Origin: Polyangium fumosum
GTDB taxonomy: Bacteria; Myxococcota_A; Polyangia; Polyangiales; Polyangiaceae
Length of the DNA: 64,000 nt
Assembly (NCBI RefSeq): GCF_005144585.1
Contig: NZ_SSMQ01000021.1
Location: forward strand, 107,293 to 171,292
Direction: 5' to 3'
Within the stretch, counting starts at the first letter, position 1, and every line of letters starts with the position of its first letter. A model generated the notes under the pieces. The model was not told the DNA's origin and did not search any database. It saw only the letters and a program-made list of their open reading frames with translations. A program made the position numbers and the translations under genes. Of the stretch, positions 44,835 through 54,600 are shown in pieces.

Positions 44835-47800
44835 ATGACGCACCTTTCGACCGAACCAGGAATGGTTCCGATCCAAGGGTATCGCGTCATCGCGAAGACC
44901 GGCGAGAGCGCAGGATCCGTCACGTACCGGGCCTACCGCGAGGCCGACGGCGTCGAGGTGGCGGTGAAGGTGCTGCATATCGACTCCGCACGGATGGCTG
45001 CCGACATCACGCGGTTCAAGCACGCCTACGGCATCATCAAGCGCATCGATTCGGAGAGGATCGTCAAGGTCCACGATGTCGAGGAGCACGAGGAGGGGCT
45101 CATGCTCATCACCGAGTCTTTCCCGGGCACCGCGCTGTCCGCGAAGCTCCCCGGCAAGCTCGACCTCCGCGCGTTCCTGGACGCCGCCGTCTCGATGGCC
45201 GAAGCCCTGGTCGACATCCACCGGTGTGGTGTCATCCACGGCGACGTGCGGCCTCCGAACATCCTGCTCGGCGCGGGAGGTCAGGTAAAACTCACGGGAT
45301 TCGGCGTCGATTCCATCGTGACGCGTGAAAAAGAAGCGATCTACAGCCCCCGCGTCCTCTCGGAGGTGCTCCCCTACACATCCCCCGAGCAGACCGGCCG
45401 CATGAATCGCAGCGTCGACGACCGCACCGACATGTATTCGCTCGGGGTCGTCTTCTACGAGATGCTCGCCGGGCGAAAGCCATTCGAGGCGGCGGATCCG
45501 CTCGAACTGATGCACGCTCACATGGCCGTGAAGCCGGCTCCCCCCTCGGACATCCATTCCGAGGTGCCCGACGCGCTCTCGGCCATCACGATGAAGCTCC
45601 TCAGCAAGAACGCGGAAGACCGCTATCATGGCGCCGATGGGCTGAAGGCCGATCTGGAAGCGTGTCGATCACAATGGGAGCGCACCGGCAGGATCGGCCC
45701 CTTCCGCCCCGGCCAGTACGACAGGCGAGATCTCTTTCAGATCCACCAGAAGCTCTACGGCCGCGAAGGGGACATCCGAAAGCTCATCACGTCGTTCGAC
45801 GACGTGCTCCAGGGCAAGCGCGCGATCGTCCTCGTTTCGGGCTATTCGGGCATCGGCAAATCGTCTCTCGTCCAGGAGATCCTGAAGCCGCTGGCGCGCG
45901 AGAAGGGCTACTACATCAGCGGGAAATACGACCAGCACAACCGCGACACGCCCTACAGCGCCATCGTCCAGGCGTTCGACGCGCTCATCAAGCAGCTCCT
46001 CTCTGAAAGCGAGGAGAGAATCACGACGTGGCGAGACGCCATCCGGAGCGCCCTCGGGAGCAACGGTCAGGTGCTCTGCGACGTCCTCCCTTTCCTGAAG
46101 CACATCATCGGCGAGCAGCCGCCCATCCCTGCGCTCGGACCGATCGAGGCACAGAATCGATTCAATTTCTACTTCCAAACATTCGTCTCGGTGTTTGCCA
46201 GCCACGCCCACCCGCTGGCCATGTTCCTCGACGACCTGCAATGGGTGGATTCGGCCAGCCTCAGCCTGATCACGGCCCTCCTCGCGAACGAGGACATGAA
46301 ATCACTCTTCTTTTGTGGTGCGTATCGCGACAACGAAGTGAGCCCGACACATCCCTTCCTCGTCGCGCTGAAGGCGCTTCAAAAGGGCGGACTCGGCGTG
46401 GTGAACATCGTCCTCGAGCCCCTCCGGCGGGTCCACCTGATCGCGCTCATCAACGACAGCCTCCAGGTCACCGACGGAGCTCCGCTCGCGAGCGCGGTTC
46501 TGAAAAAGACCAGGGGCAACCCGTTCTTCGTCAAGCAGTTCATGAGGCACCTTTACGAGACGAAGGTGCTCGTCTTCGATCCCAAGGCGGGTTGGGGCTG
46601 GGACCTGCCGCAAATCGCGCGGCTCGGGTGCACCGACAACGTCCTCAGCCTCATGGTGGAGACCCTCCGGCGCCTGTCGCAGGCGACGCAGGAGGTGCTG
46701 CGGCTGGCCTCGGCGATCGGCAACATGTTCGCGCTGGACGTGCTGAACACCGTCAGCGAGCGCCCTCCCGAGGAGACGTACGGGAGCCTCGACAAAGCCC
46801 TCGGGGAAGGGTTGATCGTGAGCGCCGACCAGCAGTACCGCTTCGCGCACGACAAGATCCAGGAGGCTGCGTACTCGCTGATTCCCGAGGGAGACCGACC
46901 GGCGTTCCACGACCGGATCGCAAAGCTCCTGCTCGGCAAGCTGGACCTCGCCGAGGGGCGCAACCTGTTCGACATCGTCAATCACTTGAACAGCGCGGGC
47001 GACCTGATCCGGGCCCCGCACGAGCGCATGCAATCGGCCAGGCTCAACCTCGAGGCTGCGGGGCGAGCCGAGGAGTCGGCGGCCTTCACCGCGGCGTTGA
47101 AGTACCTGGAGCATGGCATGGCCATGTTGCCCGAGGACGCGTGGACCTCCGCGTACGAGCTGACGTTCGTCTATCACACGAAAAAAGGATTGATGGAGTC
47201 GCTCTGCGGGCGGCACGACGACGCGCTCGCGACCCTCGCGGGCTGCATCGATCATGCGAGGGGACGCCTCCACAAGACCGAAGTGCGGCGCCTGAAAATG
47301 AACGTGCAGATCCTCGAAAACGATCTGCCTGCTGCCCTGGAAGAGGGGCTCGCGGCCCTGCGGGCCTTCGACATCCATTTGCCGCCCTACCCCGATGACG
47401 ACATGCTCACCGCCGAGTTCGAACGGACGATCGCCATGATCGGGGACCGCCCGATTGCATCGCTCGTCGACCTGCCCGCGCTGAACGATCCCGAGATCGC
47501 CGTCCTGCAGGATGTCCTGCAAGAGATGTTTTCGCCTACCTATCAGCTCGGGACGAACAATTTCGAGATCACGGTGATGCGGATGCTACAGAATTCGATC
47601 GAGCATGGTGTCTCGAAGAATTCGATCTACGCGTACGTGAATTTCGGGACGGTCCTGTGCGCCAGGCACGAGATCGAGAAGGGATATGCGTTCGGGCGGG
47701 CGGCGGTCCGCCTCAACGAGATCCATCCGGACAAGAAGTCCGAATCCATGCTGTGCAACATGTGGGGAGCGTGGGTCCAGCACTGGAAGGACACCTACGA

Positions 47801-50264
47801 GGAATCGAAGGCTTCCTTGCGCAAGGGCATCCACGCCGGCATCGAGACCGGGCAATACATCTGGGCCTTTTACAACACGTGCAACGCGACCGTGAACAGC
47901 CTGCTTCGCGGGGCACACCTGCGCGACATCCTCGAGGAGGCGAAGCAGTATCTGCCGCTGTGCAAGCTCGACAAATTCAATGCGATCACGTGGATGGTCG
48001 GGGCCGTCGCGCAGGTCGCCGAAAAGCTCTGCGCGACTTCCGAGGGCGAACGGACGCACGCGGCGTGGGCGGACATCGACGCCGTCGCCGAGGAGGCCCG
48101 CAGGATCAACAACCAGGCGTCCCTTTACTTCTTGAACATCTTCGGGGTCCTCGCCGGCGTCTTTCAGGGCGCGTACGAGGAGGTGGCGCAGCGATGGGGC
48201 TCGACCGACCCGGAGAGCCTGGGAATGCTCGCGGCATGGCACGCGAGCCCCTGCTATTCTTTTTATGGCGCGCTTTCGTTCTCGCGGGCCGCCGACGCTG
48301 CCGCCCCAGCGCTCAGGGAAACGTACCTCGCGAGGCTCAGGGAAGGCGCGCACAAGGTGGAGTCCTGGGCGCAGCTCGGCCCGGCGAGCTTCCGCCACCG
48401 CAGCCTGATCCTGCAGGCAGAGCTCGCCCGGGTGGAGGGGCGCGAATGCGCGGGCACCCTGTACGATCGCGGGATCGCCGCCGCGCGGGAGGGGCGATTC
48501 CTGCATGACGCGGCGCTGGCCAGCGAGCTCTGCGCCCGCCATTACATCGATCTCGGCAGGGAGTTTTTGGCGTGCGCCTACATGACCGAGGCGCATCGCC
48601 TCTACGCTCGGTGGGGCGCCTTTCGGGTCACGAAGCGCCTGGAGAGAGACTTCCCGCACCTCCTCCCGCGCGAGGCGACGCGCCGGCAGCAGGATCGGGG
48701 CGCGCCCGGGCCTCCCGCCTTGTTCGACGCCTCGCGCGCGGAGCTCGAGTTCGCCACCGTGCTCAAAGCCTCGCAGGCCGTCTCCGGGGAGCTCGTCCTC
48801 GACCGGCTCATCGAGACGCTGCTGTCGATAGCGGTCGAGCACGCGGGCGCCGAGCGGGGCCTCTTGATCCGCCCCCATGGCGCCGAATGCGACATCGAGG
48901 CCGAGGTCGTCACCGTGCGCGACCGGGTCGAGGTCACCCTGCGCGAGGCGCCCATCACCCCGGCCGATCTTCCCACGGCCATTCTGCACTACGTGATTCG
49001 CACGCGGGAGACCGTGATTCTCGACGACGCGGCCGCGCCCAACCTGTTCTCGGAGGACGCCTACGTGCGCGAGCGGCGCCCCCGCTCCGTGCTTTGCCTC
49101 GCCCTCGTGAAGCAAGGCACGCTGGTGGGCATGCTTTATCTGGAGAACAACCTGACCCCGCGTGTCTTCACCGCCGACCGGATCGCGATGCTGGAGCTTT
49201 TGGCCTCCCAGGCCGCCATTTCTCTGGAGAATGCGCGCCTCTATACCCAGCTCCAGCAAGAAAACAGCGAGCGAAAGCGGGCAGAGCTTTTGCTGCGGGA
49301 AAGGGAAGCGCGGATCCGACGCCTGGTGAACGCCAACATCATCGGGATCAATTTTTGGGACCTGGATGGCAGGATCACGGACGCGAACGATGCATTCCTG
49401 CGCTTCATCGGCTATAGCCGGGAGGATCTGGTCTCGGGAAACCTCGACTGGATGAAGATCACGCCTCCGGAGCATCACGCCGTCGACGAGCGGGCGCGGG
49501 CGCAAGTGCGTTTGACGGGCCAGTTCGGTCCTTTCGAGAAAGAATTTTTCCGGAAGGACGGCAACCGCATCCCGGTGCTGCTCGGCGTTGCACGATTCGA
49601 GGGGTCGGAGAGCGAGGGGGTGGCGTTCGTCCTCGACTTGACCGAGCGCAAGCAGGCGGAGGAGCTCCAGAAGCTCTTGCTGAACGAGCTGAACCATCGG
49701 GTGAAGAACACGCTGGTGATCGTACAGGCAATCGCCGCGCAGACGCTGCGCATGGCGGATTCGCCCAAGGCCTTCACGGAAGCCTTCATGGCCCGGCTGC
49801 TGGCCCTGTCCCAGACGCACAACCTCTTGAACCAGACCTCCTGGCAGAGCGCCAGCCTCCGCGATATCGTATGCGCCGAGCTGGCGCCGCACGCCAATGG
49901 CGACGCCGGCCGCTTCAGCCTGGCCGGTCAGGATGTGCGCCTCCGTCCGGAGGCAGCGGTGACGCTCGGCATGGTCTTCCACGAATTATCGACCAACGCG
50001 GCCAAGTACGGAGCGTTATCGCTGCCGTCCGGTCACGTCCAGGTCACGTGGAACGTGAACACCTGCGCGGCCGAACGGCGGCTCCACCTGGAATGGCAGG
50101 AGATGCACGGGCCGCCGGTGCGGGTGCCGCGCCGCAAGGGATTCGGCTCGCGCCTGATCGAACGTGACCTCGGGCGCCAGCTCGAAAGCGAAGTGCACCT
50201 CGAATTCCTGCCCGAGGGCGTGCGTTGCGTGATGGACCTGCCCTTGGAGCGCGTGGCCGCATGA
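44835..50264 (+). CDS. Hybrid sensor: kinase-like domain, ATPase, GAF, PAS, HWE histidine kinase
   Basis: 1809 aa from ATG 44835. Residues ~12-270: Ser/Thr-kinase fold with VAVKVLH Lys, but the catalytic loop is HGDVRPPN and DFG is replaced by GFG, so it is probably a pseudokinase. An AAA/STAND ATPase follows with SGYSGIGKSSL (~334) and MFLDDLQWVD, then a long helical repeat region. GAF lies at ~1300-1468 and PAS at ~1485-1605. The HWE-type histidine kinase has phospho-acceptor His1621 in NELNHRVKNTLVIVQA, N-box HELSTNAAKYGAL, and the family's W-x-E in LEWQE. It should phosphorylate the response regulator encoded next (ATGA overlap). Cytoplasmic; the signal is unknown. Confidence 0.9.
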   Translation: MTHLSTEPGMVPIQGYRVIAKTGESAGSVTYRAYREADGVEVAVKVLHIDSARMAADITRFKHAYGIIKRIDSERIVKVHDVEEHEEGLMLITESFPGTALSAKLPGKLDLRAFLDAAVSMAEALVDIHRCGVIHGDVRPPNILLGAGGQVKLTGFGVDSIVTREKEAIYSPRVLSEVLPYTSPEQTGRMNRSVDDRTDMYSLGVVFYEMLAGRKPFEAADPLELMHAHMAVKPAPPSDIHSEVPDALSAITMKLLSKNAEDRYHGADGLKADLEACRSQWERTGRIGPFRPGQYDRRDLFQIHQKLYGREGDIRKLITSFDDVLQGKRAIVLVSGYSGIGKSSLVQEILKPLAREKGYYISGKYDQHNRDTPYSAIVQAFDALIKQLLSESEERITTWRDAIRSALGSNGQVLCDVLPFLKHIIGEQPPIPALGPIEAQNRFNFYFQTFVSVFASHAHPLAMFLDDLQWVDSASLSLITALLANEDMKSLFFCGAYRDNEVSPTHPFLVALKALQKGGLGVVNIVLEPLRRVHLIALINDSLQVTDGAPLASAVLKKTRGNPFFVKQFMRHLYETKVLVFDPKAGWGWDLPQIARLGCTDNVLSLMVETLRRLSQATQEVLRLASAIGNMFALDVLNTVSERPPEETYGSLDKALGEGLIVSADQQYRFAHDKIQEAAYSLIPEGDRPAFHDRIAKLLLGKLDLAEGRNLFDIVNHLNSAGDLIRAPHERMQSARLNLEAAGRAEESAAFTAALKYLEHGMAMLPEDAWTSAYELTFVYHTKKGLMESLCGRHDDALATLAGCIDHARGRLHKTEVRRLKMNVQILENDLPAALEEGLAALRAFDIHLPPYPDDDMLTAEFERTIAMIGDRPIASLVDLPALNDPEIAVLQDVLQEMFSPTYQLGTNNFEITVMRMLQNSIEHGVSKNSIYAYVNFGTVLCARHEIEKGYAFGRAAVRLNEIHPDKKSESMLCNMWGAWVQHWKDTYEESKASLRKGIHAGIETGQYIWAFYNTCNATVNSLLRGAHLRDILEEAKQYLPLCKLDKFNAITWMVGAVAQVAEKLCATSEGERTHAAWADIDAVAEEARRINNQASLYFLNIFGVLAGVFQGAYEEVAQRWGSTDPESLGMLAAWHASPCYSFYGALSFSRAADAAAPALRETYLARLREGAHKVESWAQLGPASFRHRSLILQAELARVEGRECAGTLYDRGIAAAREGRFLHDAALASELCARHYIDLGREFLACAYMTEAHRLYARWGAFRVTKRLERDFPHLLPREATRRQQDRGAPGPPALFDASRAELEFATVLKASQAVSGELVLDRLIETLLSIAVEHAGAERGLLIRPHGAECDIEAEVVTVRDRVEVTLREAPITPADLPTAILHYVIRTRETVILDDAAAPNLFSEDAYVRERRPRSVLCLALVKQGTLVGMLYLENNLTPRVFTADRIAMLELLASQAAISLENARLYTQLQQENSERKRAELLLREREARIRRLVNANIIGINFWDLDGRITDANDAFLRFIGYSREDLVSGNLDWMKITPPEHHAVDERARAQVRLTGQFGPFEKEFFRKDGNRIPVLLGVARFEGSESEGVAFVLDLTERKQAEELQKLLLNELNHRVKNTLVIVQAIAAQTLRMADSPKAFTEAFMARLLALSQTHNLLNQTSWQSASLRDIVCAELAPHANGDAGRFSLAGQDVRLRPEAAVTLGMVFHELSTNAAKYGALSLPSGHVQVTWNVNTCAAERRLHLEWQEMHGPPVRVPRRKGFGSRLIERDLGRQLESEVHLEFLPEGVRCVMDLPLERVAA

Positions 50265-50641
50265 TGACCGTGGATCCCAAGAATGCGGGCGTGCTGCAGG
50301 GACTCCGTGTCCTCATCGTCGAGGATGAAGCCTTGATTGCCTCGTTCCTCGAAGACGCGCTGACCGACCTCGGCTGCGAGGTGATCGGCCCGGCCTCGAA
50401 CATGAAGGACGCGCTTCGGTTGGCCCGCGAGGCGGTGATCGATGGGGCGGGACTGGACATCAACATCGCCGGCGAGAAGGTCTATGCCGTGGCCGACATC
50501 CTCGCCGAGCGGGGTCTCCCGTTCGTCTTCATGACGGGATATGGGAAAGCAGGGCTGCGCGAGTCCGATCGCGGCCGGCCCGTGCTGCAGAAGCCCTACA
50601 ATCTCGATCGGCTGGTGGAGATCATGACGCAGTGGCGATAG
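50261..50641 (+). CDS. Single-domain response regulator
   Basis: 126 aa, ATG overlapping the histidine-kinase stop. A receiver domain only: acidic pair in VLIVEDEALIASF, phospho-acceptor Asp66 in GLDINIAGE, Thr/Lys switch residues in FMTGYG and VLQKPY. This receiver type is the usual partner of HWE kinases. With no output domain, it must act through protein contacts or a phosphorelay. Confidence 0.9.
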   Translation: MMTVDPKNAGVLQGLRVLIVEDEALIASFLEDALTDLGCEVIGPASNMKDALRLAREAVIDGAGLDINIAGEKVYAVADILAERGLPFVFMTGYGKAGLRESDRGRPVLQKPYNLDRLVEIMTQWR

Positions 50642-50662
50642 CCGCGGGGCGCGCGGCGTCGT

Positions 50663-51385
50663 TCACGCACCGATCGAGGATGGCTCGTAGCGCGTCACCC
50701 AGACGCGGAACTGAAGCTCGCCGAAGATGAAACGGGGCGCCGTGAAGCCTGCCTGGGCCAGGAGCGCGAAGACCTCGGCATCCGAGGCCGGGATCCGCAG
50801 CGATGCCATTGCCTTCCGTCGGTGCTCCACCACCTCGGGCGGCTTGCCATTCAATACGATCCGCTGCTCCTCGACGGCCCTGAGCAGCGGCTCATCTCCA
50901 ACCCGACAACCGATCACGAAGTGCGCCCCCGGCGCGAGCCGCCCGGCGATCTCCCGCAGGAGCGCGATACGCGCATCGTCATCCGGAAGATGATGCAGGA
51001 CGCCGATCATCTGCGCGCCGTCGAACAAGGGCCCGCGCGGGAGATCACGGAGCTCGCAGGCATGCAGGCTCGTCCGTTCGAGCAGGCCTGCCGCCTCGAG
51101 CTTCTCCCTGGCAATGGCGAGCATCTCCGGCGAGGGATCGACGCCCGTGAATTGAAAGGCGGATCCTGCGTAGCGCGCGAACGGCTTCACCTCGCTCCCG
51201 GTCCCGATGCCGACCATCAAAAGCGACGCGGCCTTCTGGTCCGCGAGCGCCGCGACGAGCACCTCCGCGGCGACCTGGTGCATGGCCTCGTAGCCCACGA
51301 TCGAGAGGCGCACCTGGCTGTCGTACTGCAATGCACGCTCGCGCTCGAAGATCACCGCATGTTTTCCGTGCTCGTCCGTTTTCAT
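50663..51385 (-). CDS. Class I SAM-dependent methyltransferase
   Basis: 240 aa from ATG 51385, behind AAGGAGA; a GTG one codon earlier is also possible. SAM-binding motif I LLMVGIGTGSEVKPFAR, motif II FTGVDPSPEMLAIAREKL, and MIGVLHHLPDDDARIALLRE after it. The length and order are typical of small-molecule methyltransferases (Methyltransf_25 type); the substrate is unknown. It converges with the response regulator. Confidence 0.88.
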   Translation of the reverse strand: MKTDEHGKHAVIFERERALQYDSQVRLSIVGYEAMHQVAAEVLVAALADQKAASLLMVGIGTGSEVKPFARYAGSAFQFTGVDPSPEMLAIAREKLEAAGLLERTSLHACELRDLPRGPLFDGAQMIGVLHHLPDDDARIALLREIAGRLAPGAHFVIGCRVGDEPLLRAVEEQRIVLNGKPPEVVEHRRKAMASLRIPASDAEVFALLAQAGFTAPRFIFGELQFRVWVTRYEPSSIGA

Positions 51386-51644
51386 CACGCGCTCTCCTTG
51401 GACCGACGGTCATCGGACCGCCGGCAAGCAAGACGTAGCCCTCTCCGCCAAAGCACGACAGGGCGGGGCTTTTGATCCAATCGGCGGATCTTTCGAAGCC
51501 GGCCCACACGCACGATCCTCGCGCCCTGTCAAGGCAAACTCCATTTCGGACGCGGCGCGCGCGGGTCCTCGGTCACCTTCACACGCGCGCAACGCGCCTC
51601 TGCTTGGCTCCCGGAGGCTCCCGGGTCAGAATCCTGGTTCGCGC

Positions 51645-54600
51645 ATGCGCCCTGGGGACATCATCGGTGAGCGCTTCCGTGTCGAGCGCCTGGCCGGCGT
51701 GGGCGGCATGGGGGAAGTGTATCGCGCCGAGGATCTCCAGACCGGACACGTCGTCGCCGTGAAGCTCCTCCGCGCGTCGGAGCTCTCGAACAGCGAACGG
51801 CTCGCGCAAGAAGCCCGCGTGCTCGAGGCGCTCGGCCACCCGCACATCGTGCGCTACGTCGATCACGGCGTCGCCCCCACGGGCGCCCCCTGGCTCGCCA
51901 TGGAGTGGCTCGAAGGCGAGAGCCTCGCCGCGCGCCTCGGCCGACAAGGCCTGCGCCTCGAAGAGTGCATCACGCTCGCCGTGCGCGTCGCCGACGCCCT
52001 CGCCACAGCCCACGCGCGCGGCGTCGTCCACCGCGACATCAAACCCAGCAACCTCTTCCTCGAACGCGGCGAGATCGAGCGCGTAAAAGTGCTCGACTTC
52101 GGCGTCGCGCGGGATCGAGGTCGCGGTCGCTTGACCCTCACCGGCACGATCGTGGGCACGCCGGGCTACATGGCGCCCGAGCAAGCGCGCGCCGACAAGG
52201 CCGGCGTCGACGCGCGCGCGGATGTCTTTTCCCTCGGCGCCGTGCTCTTCGAGTGCCTCACCGGGCAGCCCGCCTTCGACGGCGAGCACGCGTTCGCGAT
52301 CCTCGCGAGCCTCTTGCTCGCCGAGGCCCCGCGCGTGCGCGACCTGCGCCCCGACGTGCCTCAGGCCCTCGACGATCTCGTGTCCAGCATGCTCTCGAAG
52401 GACGTGGCGAGCCGGCCCTCCGACGCAGGCGCCGCCCTGCGCGCGCTCGTCGCGCTCGGCCCCGTCGAGGGCAACGCCACGCCCGTGCAAACAGCCTCCG
52501 CAGAGGTCATCACCGACAGCGAACGGCAACTGCTCAGCATCGTCGCCGCGCTGCCGCCCTCGCTCCCCGACGGCAAGGAGGCGCCGTCGCGGTTCTTGCC
52601 GCGGGATCGGATCGCGGCCATCGAGCAGGAGATCGCGAAGCTCGGCGCCCGCGTGGAGGAGATCGACGGCGGCGCGCTGCTCCTCGGCCTCGTCGGTCGC
52701 GGCAACCCCACCGATCAGGCCGCACGCGCAGCCCGCGCCGCGCTCCGCCTGCGCGCCCTCGCCCCCGAGGCCCGCATCGTGCTCGTCACGGGGCGCGAGG
52801 AGACCTCGCACGGGCTCGCGCTCGGCTCGATCTCGAAGCGCGCCGCCGCCCTGCTGGATCTCGGCGAAGAGGCGGGCGCCGTGCGGATCGACGCCTCGAC
52901 ACAAGCCCTGCTCGACGTGCGCTTCGACGTGAGCGCAGGCGCCGACGGGATCTTCCTGCGCGGCGAGCGCGAGGTCGGTTCGGGCACGCGCACGCTGCTC
53001 GGCAAGCCGAGCCCGTACCTCGGCCGCGAGCGTGAGCTCCGCAGCGTGCGCGACTTCCTCGAAGAAGGCCTCGACGAAGGCAAGCCGCGCGTCGCCGTCG
53101 TGCTCGGCCTGCCCGGCATGGGCAAGTCACGCCTGCGGCACGAGCTCGTCGAGCAGCTCCGCCGCGGCGCCGTGGAGCCCGCAATCGCCATCGGCCGCGG
53201 CGATCCGATCGGCGCGGGATCGGCCTTCTCCATCCTCGGCTCCGCCATCCGCACGATGGCCCAGATCGGCATCGGCGAGCCCGTCGCCTCGCGCAGGCTC
53301 AAGCTCGAAGCGCTCGTCGCGACCTACGTCGAAGGCGACGATCGCGCCCGCGTCACGGCGTTCCTCGGCGAGATGGTCGGCGCGCCCGCGGGCGACGAGC
53401 GCCCCGACCTCCGCGCCGCGCGCCAGAACGCCACGCTCATGGCCGATCGCATCCGCGAGGCGTGGATCGACTTCGTCGAGGCGCTCTCGGTCGTGCGCCC
53501 GCTCGTGGTCGTCCTCGAGGATCTGCACTGGGGCGACCGCGCATCGATCAAGCTCGTCGACGCGGCCCTCGCGGTGCAGGGCGAGCGCCGCTTCGCCGTG
53601 CTCGCGCTCGCCCGGCCGGAGCTGCACGATCTCTTCCCGAAGATCTGGGCCGATCGGGAGCTGCTCGAAGTGCGCCTCGGCGAGCTCGGGCGCCGCGCGG
53701 CCGAGCGGCTCGTCCAGCATTTCTTGGGTGAAGTCATGTGCGAGGAGGAGATCCAGCGCCTCGTCGATCGCGCCGCGGGCAACGCCTTCTACCTCGAAGA
53801 GCTCATCCGCGCCGTGGCCGAGGGCCGCGGCCGTGATCTGCCCGAGACTGTGCTCGGCATGGTCGAGGCGCGCCTCCTCTCGCTCGAACCCGAGGCGCGG
53901 CGCGTCCTGCGCGCGGCGAGCGTCTTCGGCCAGTCGTTCTGGTGGGGCGGCGTCGCCGCGCTCATCGGCGACGCGTCCTTGCCGAACGGTCGCGTCGGTC
54001 TGCTCGATCGCCTCTGCGAGCGCGAGCTCATCGTGCGCCGCCGCGAGACCCGCTTCCTCGGCGAGGAGGAGTATGCCTTCCGCCATGCGCTCGTACGCGA
54101 GGGTTCGTACGCGATGCTCACCGAGCGTGATCGCCGACGCGGACATGCGCTCGCGGCCGAGTGGCTGCTCGCGTCGGGCGAGACGGACCCGACGATCCTG
54201 GCCGATCACTTCGAAAGCTCGGGCGACATGGAGCGCTCGGCCGAGTTCTTCGCGGCCGCGGCCGAACTCGCGCTCTCGGCCGGTGATTTCTCCGCGGCCG
54301 TGAGCTTCACGGATCGGGGCCTCGTGGCGAACCCACGCGCGGACATCGTGGCCCAGCTCCGCGCGATCCGCGCCGACGCGTGGAACTGGACGAGCTCCTC
54401 CGCGAAGGCCTACGAGGCGGCCATGGAGGCGCTCGAGAGCGCGCGCTCGGGCAGCAAGGAGTACGGCCGCGCGCTCGGCGCCGCCCTGGGCAGCGCCTTG
54501 CTCCTGCGCAAGAAAGACGCCCTCGACGCCCTCATGGGCGAGCTCTACCGCATCGAGCCCGCCGAAGACGCCATCCCCGCGCTCTCGTTCGCCTACAGCT

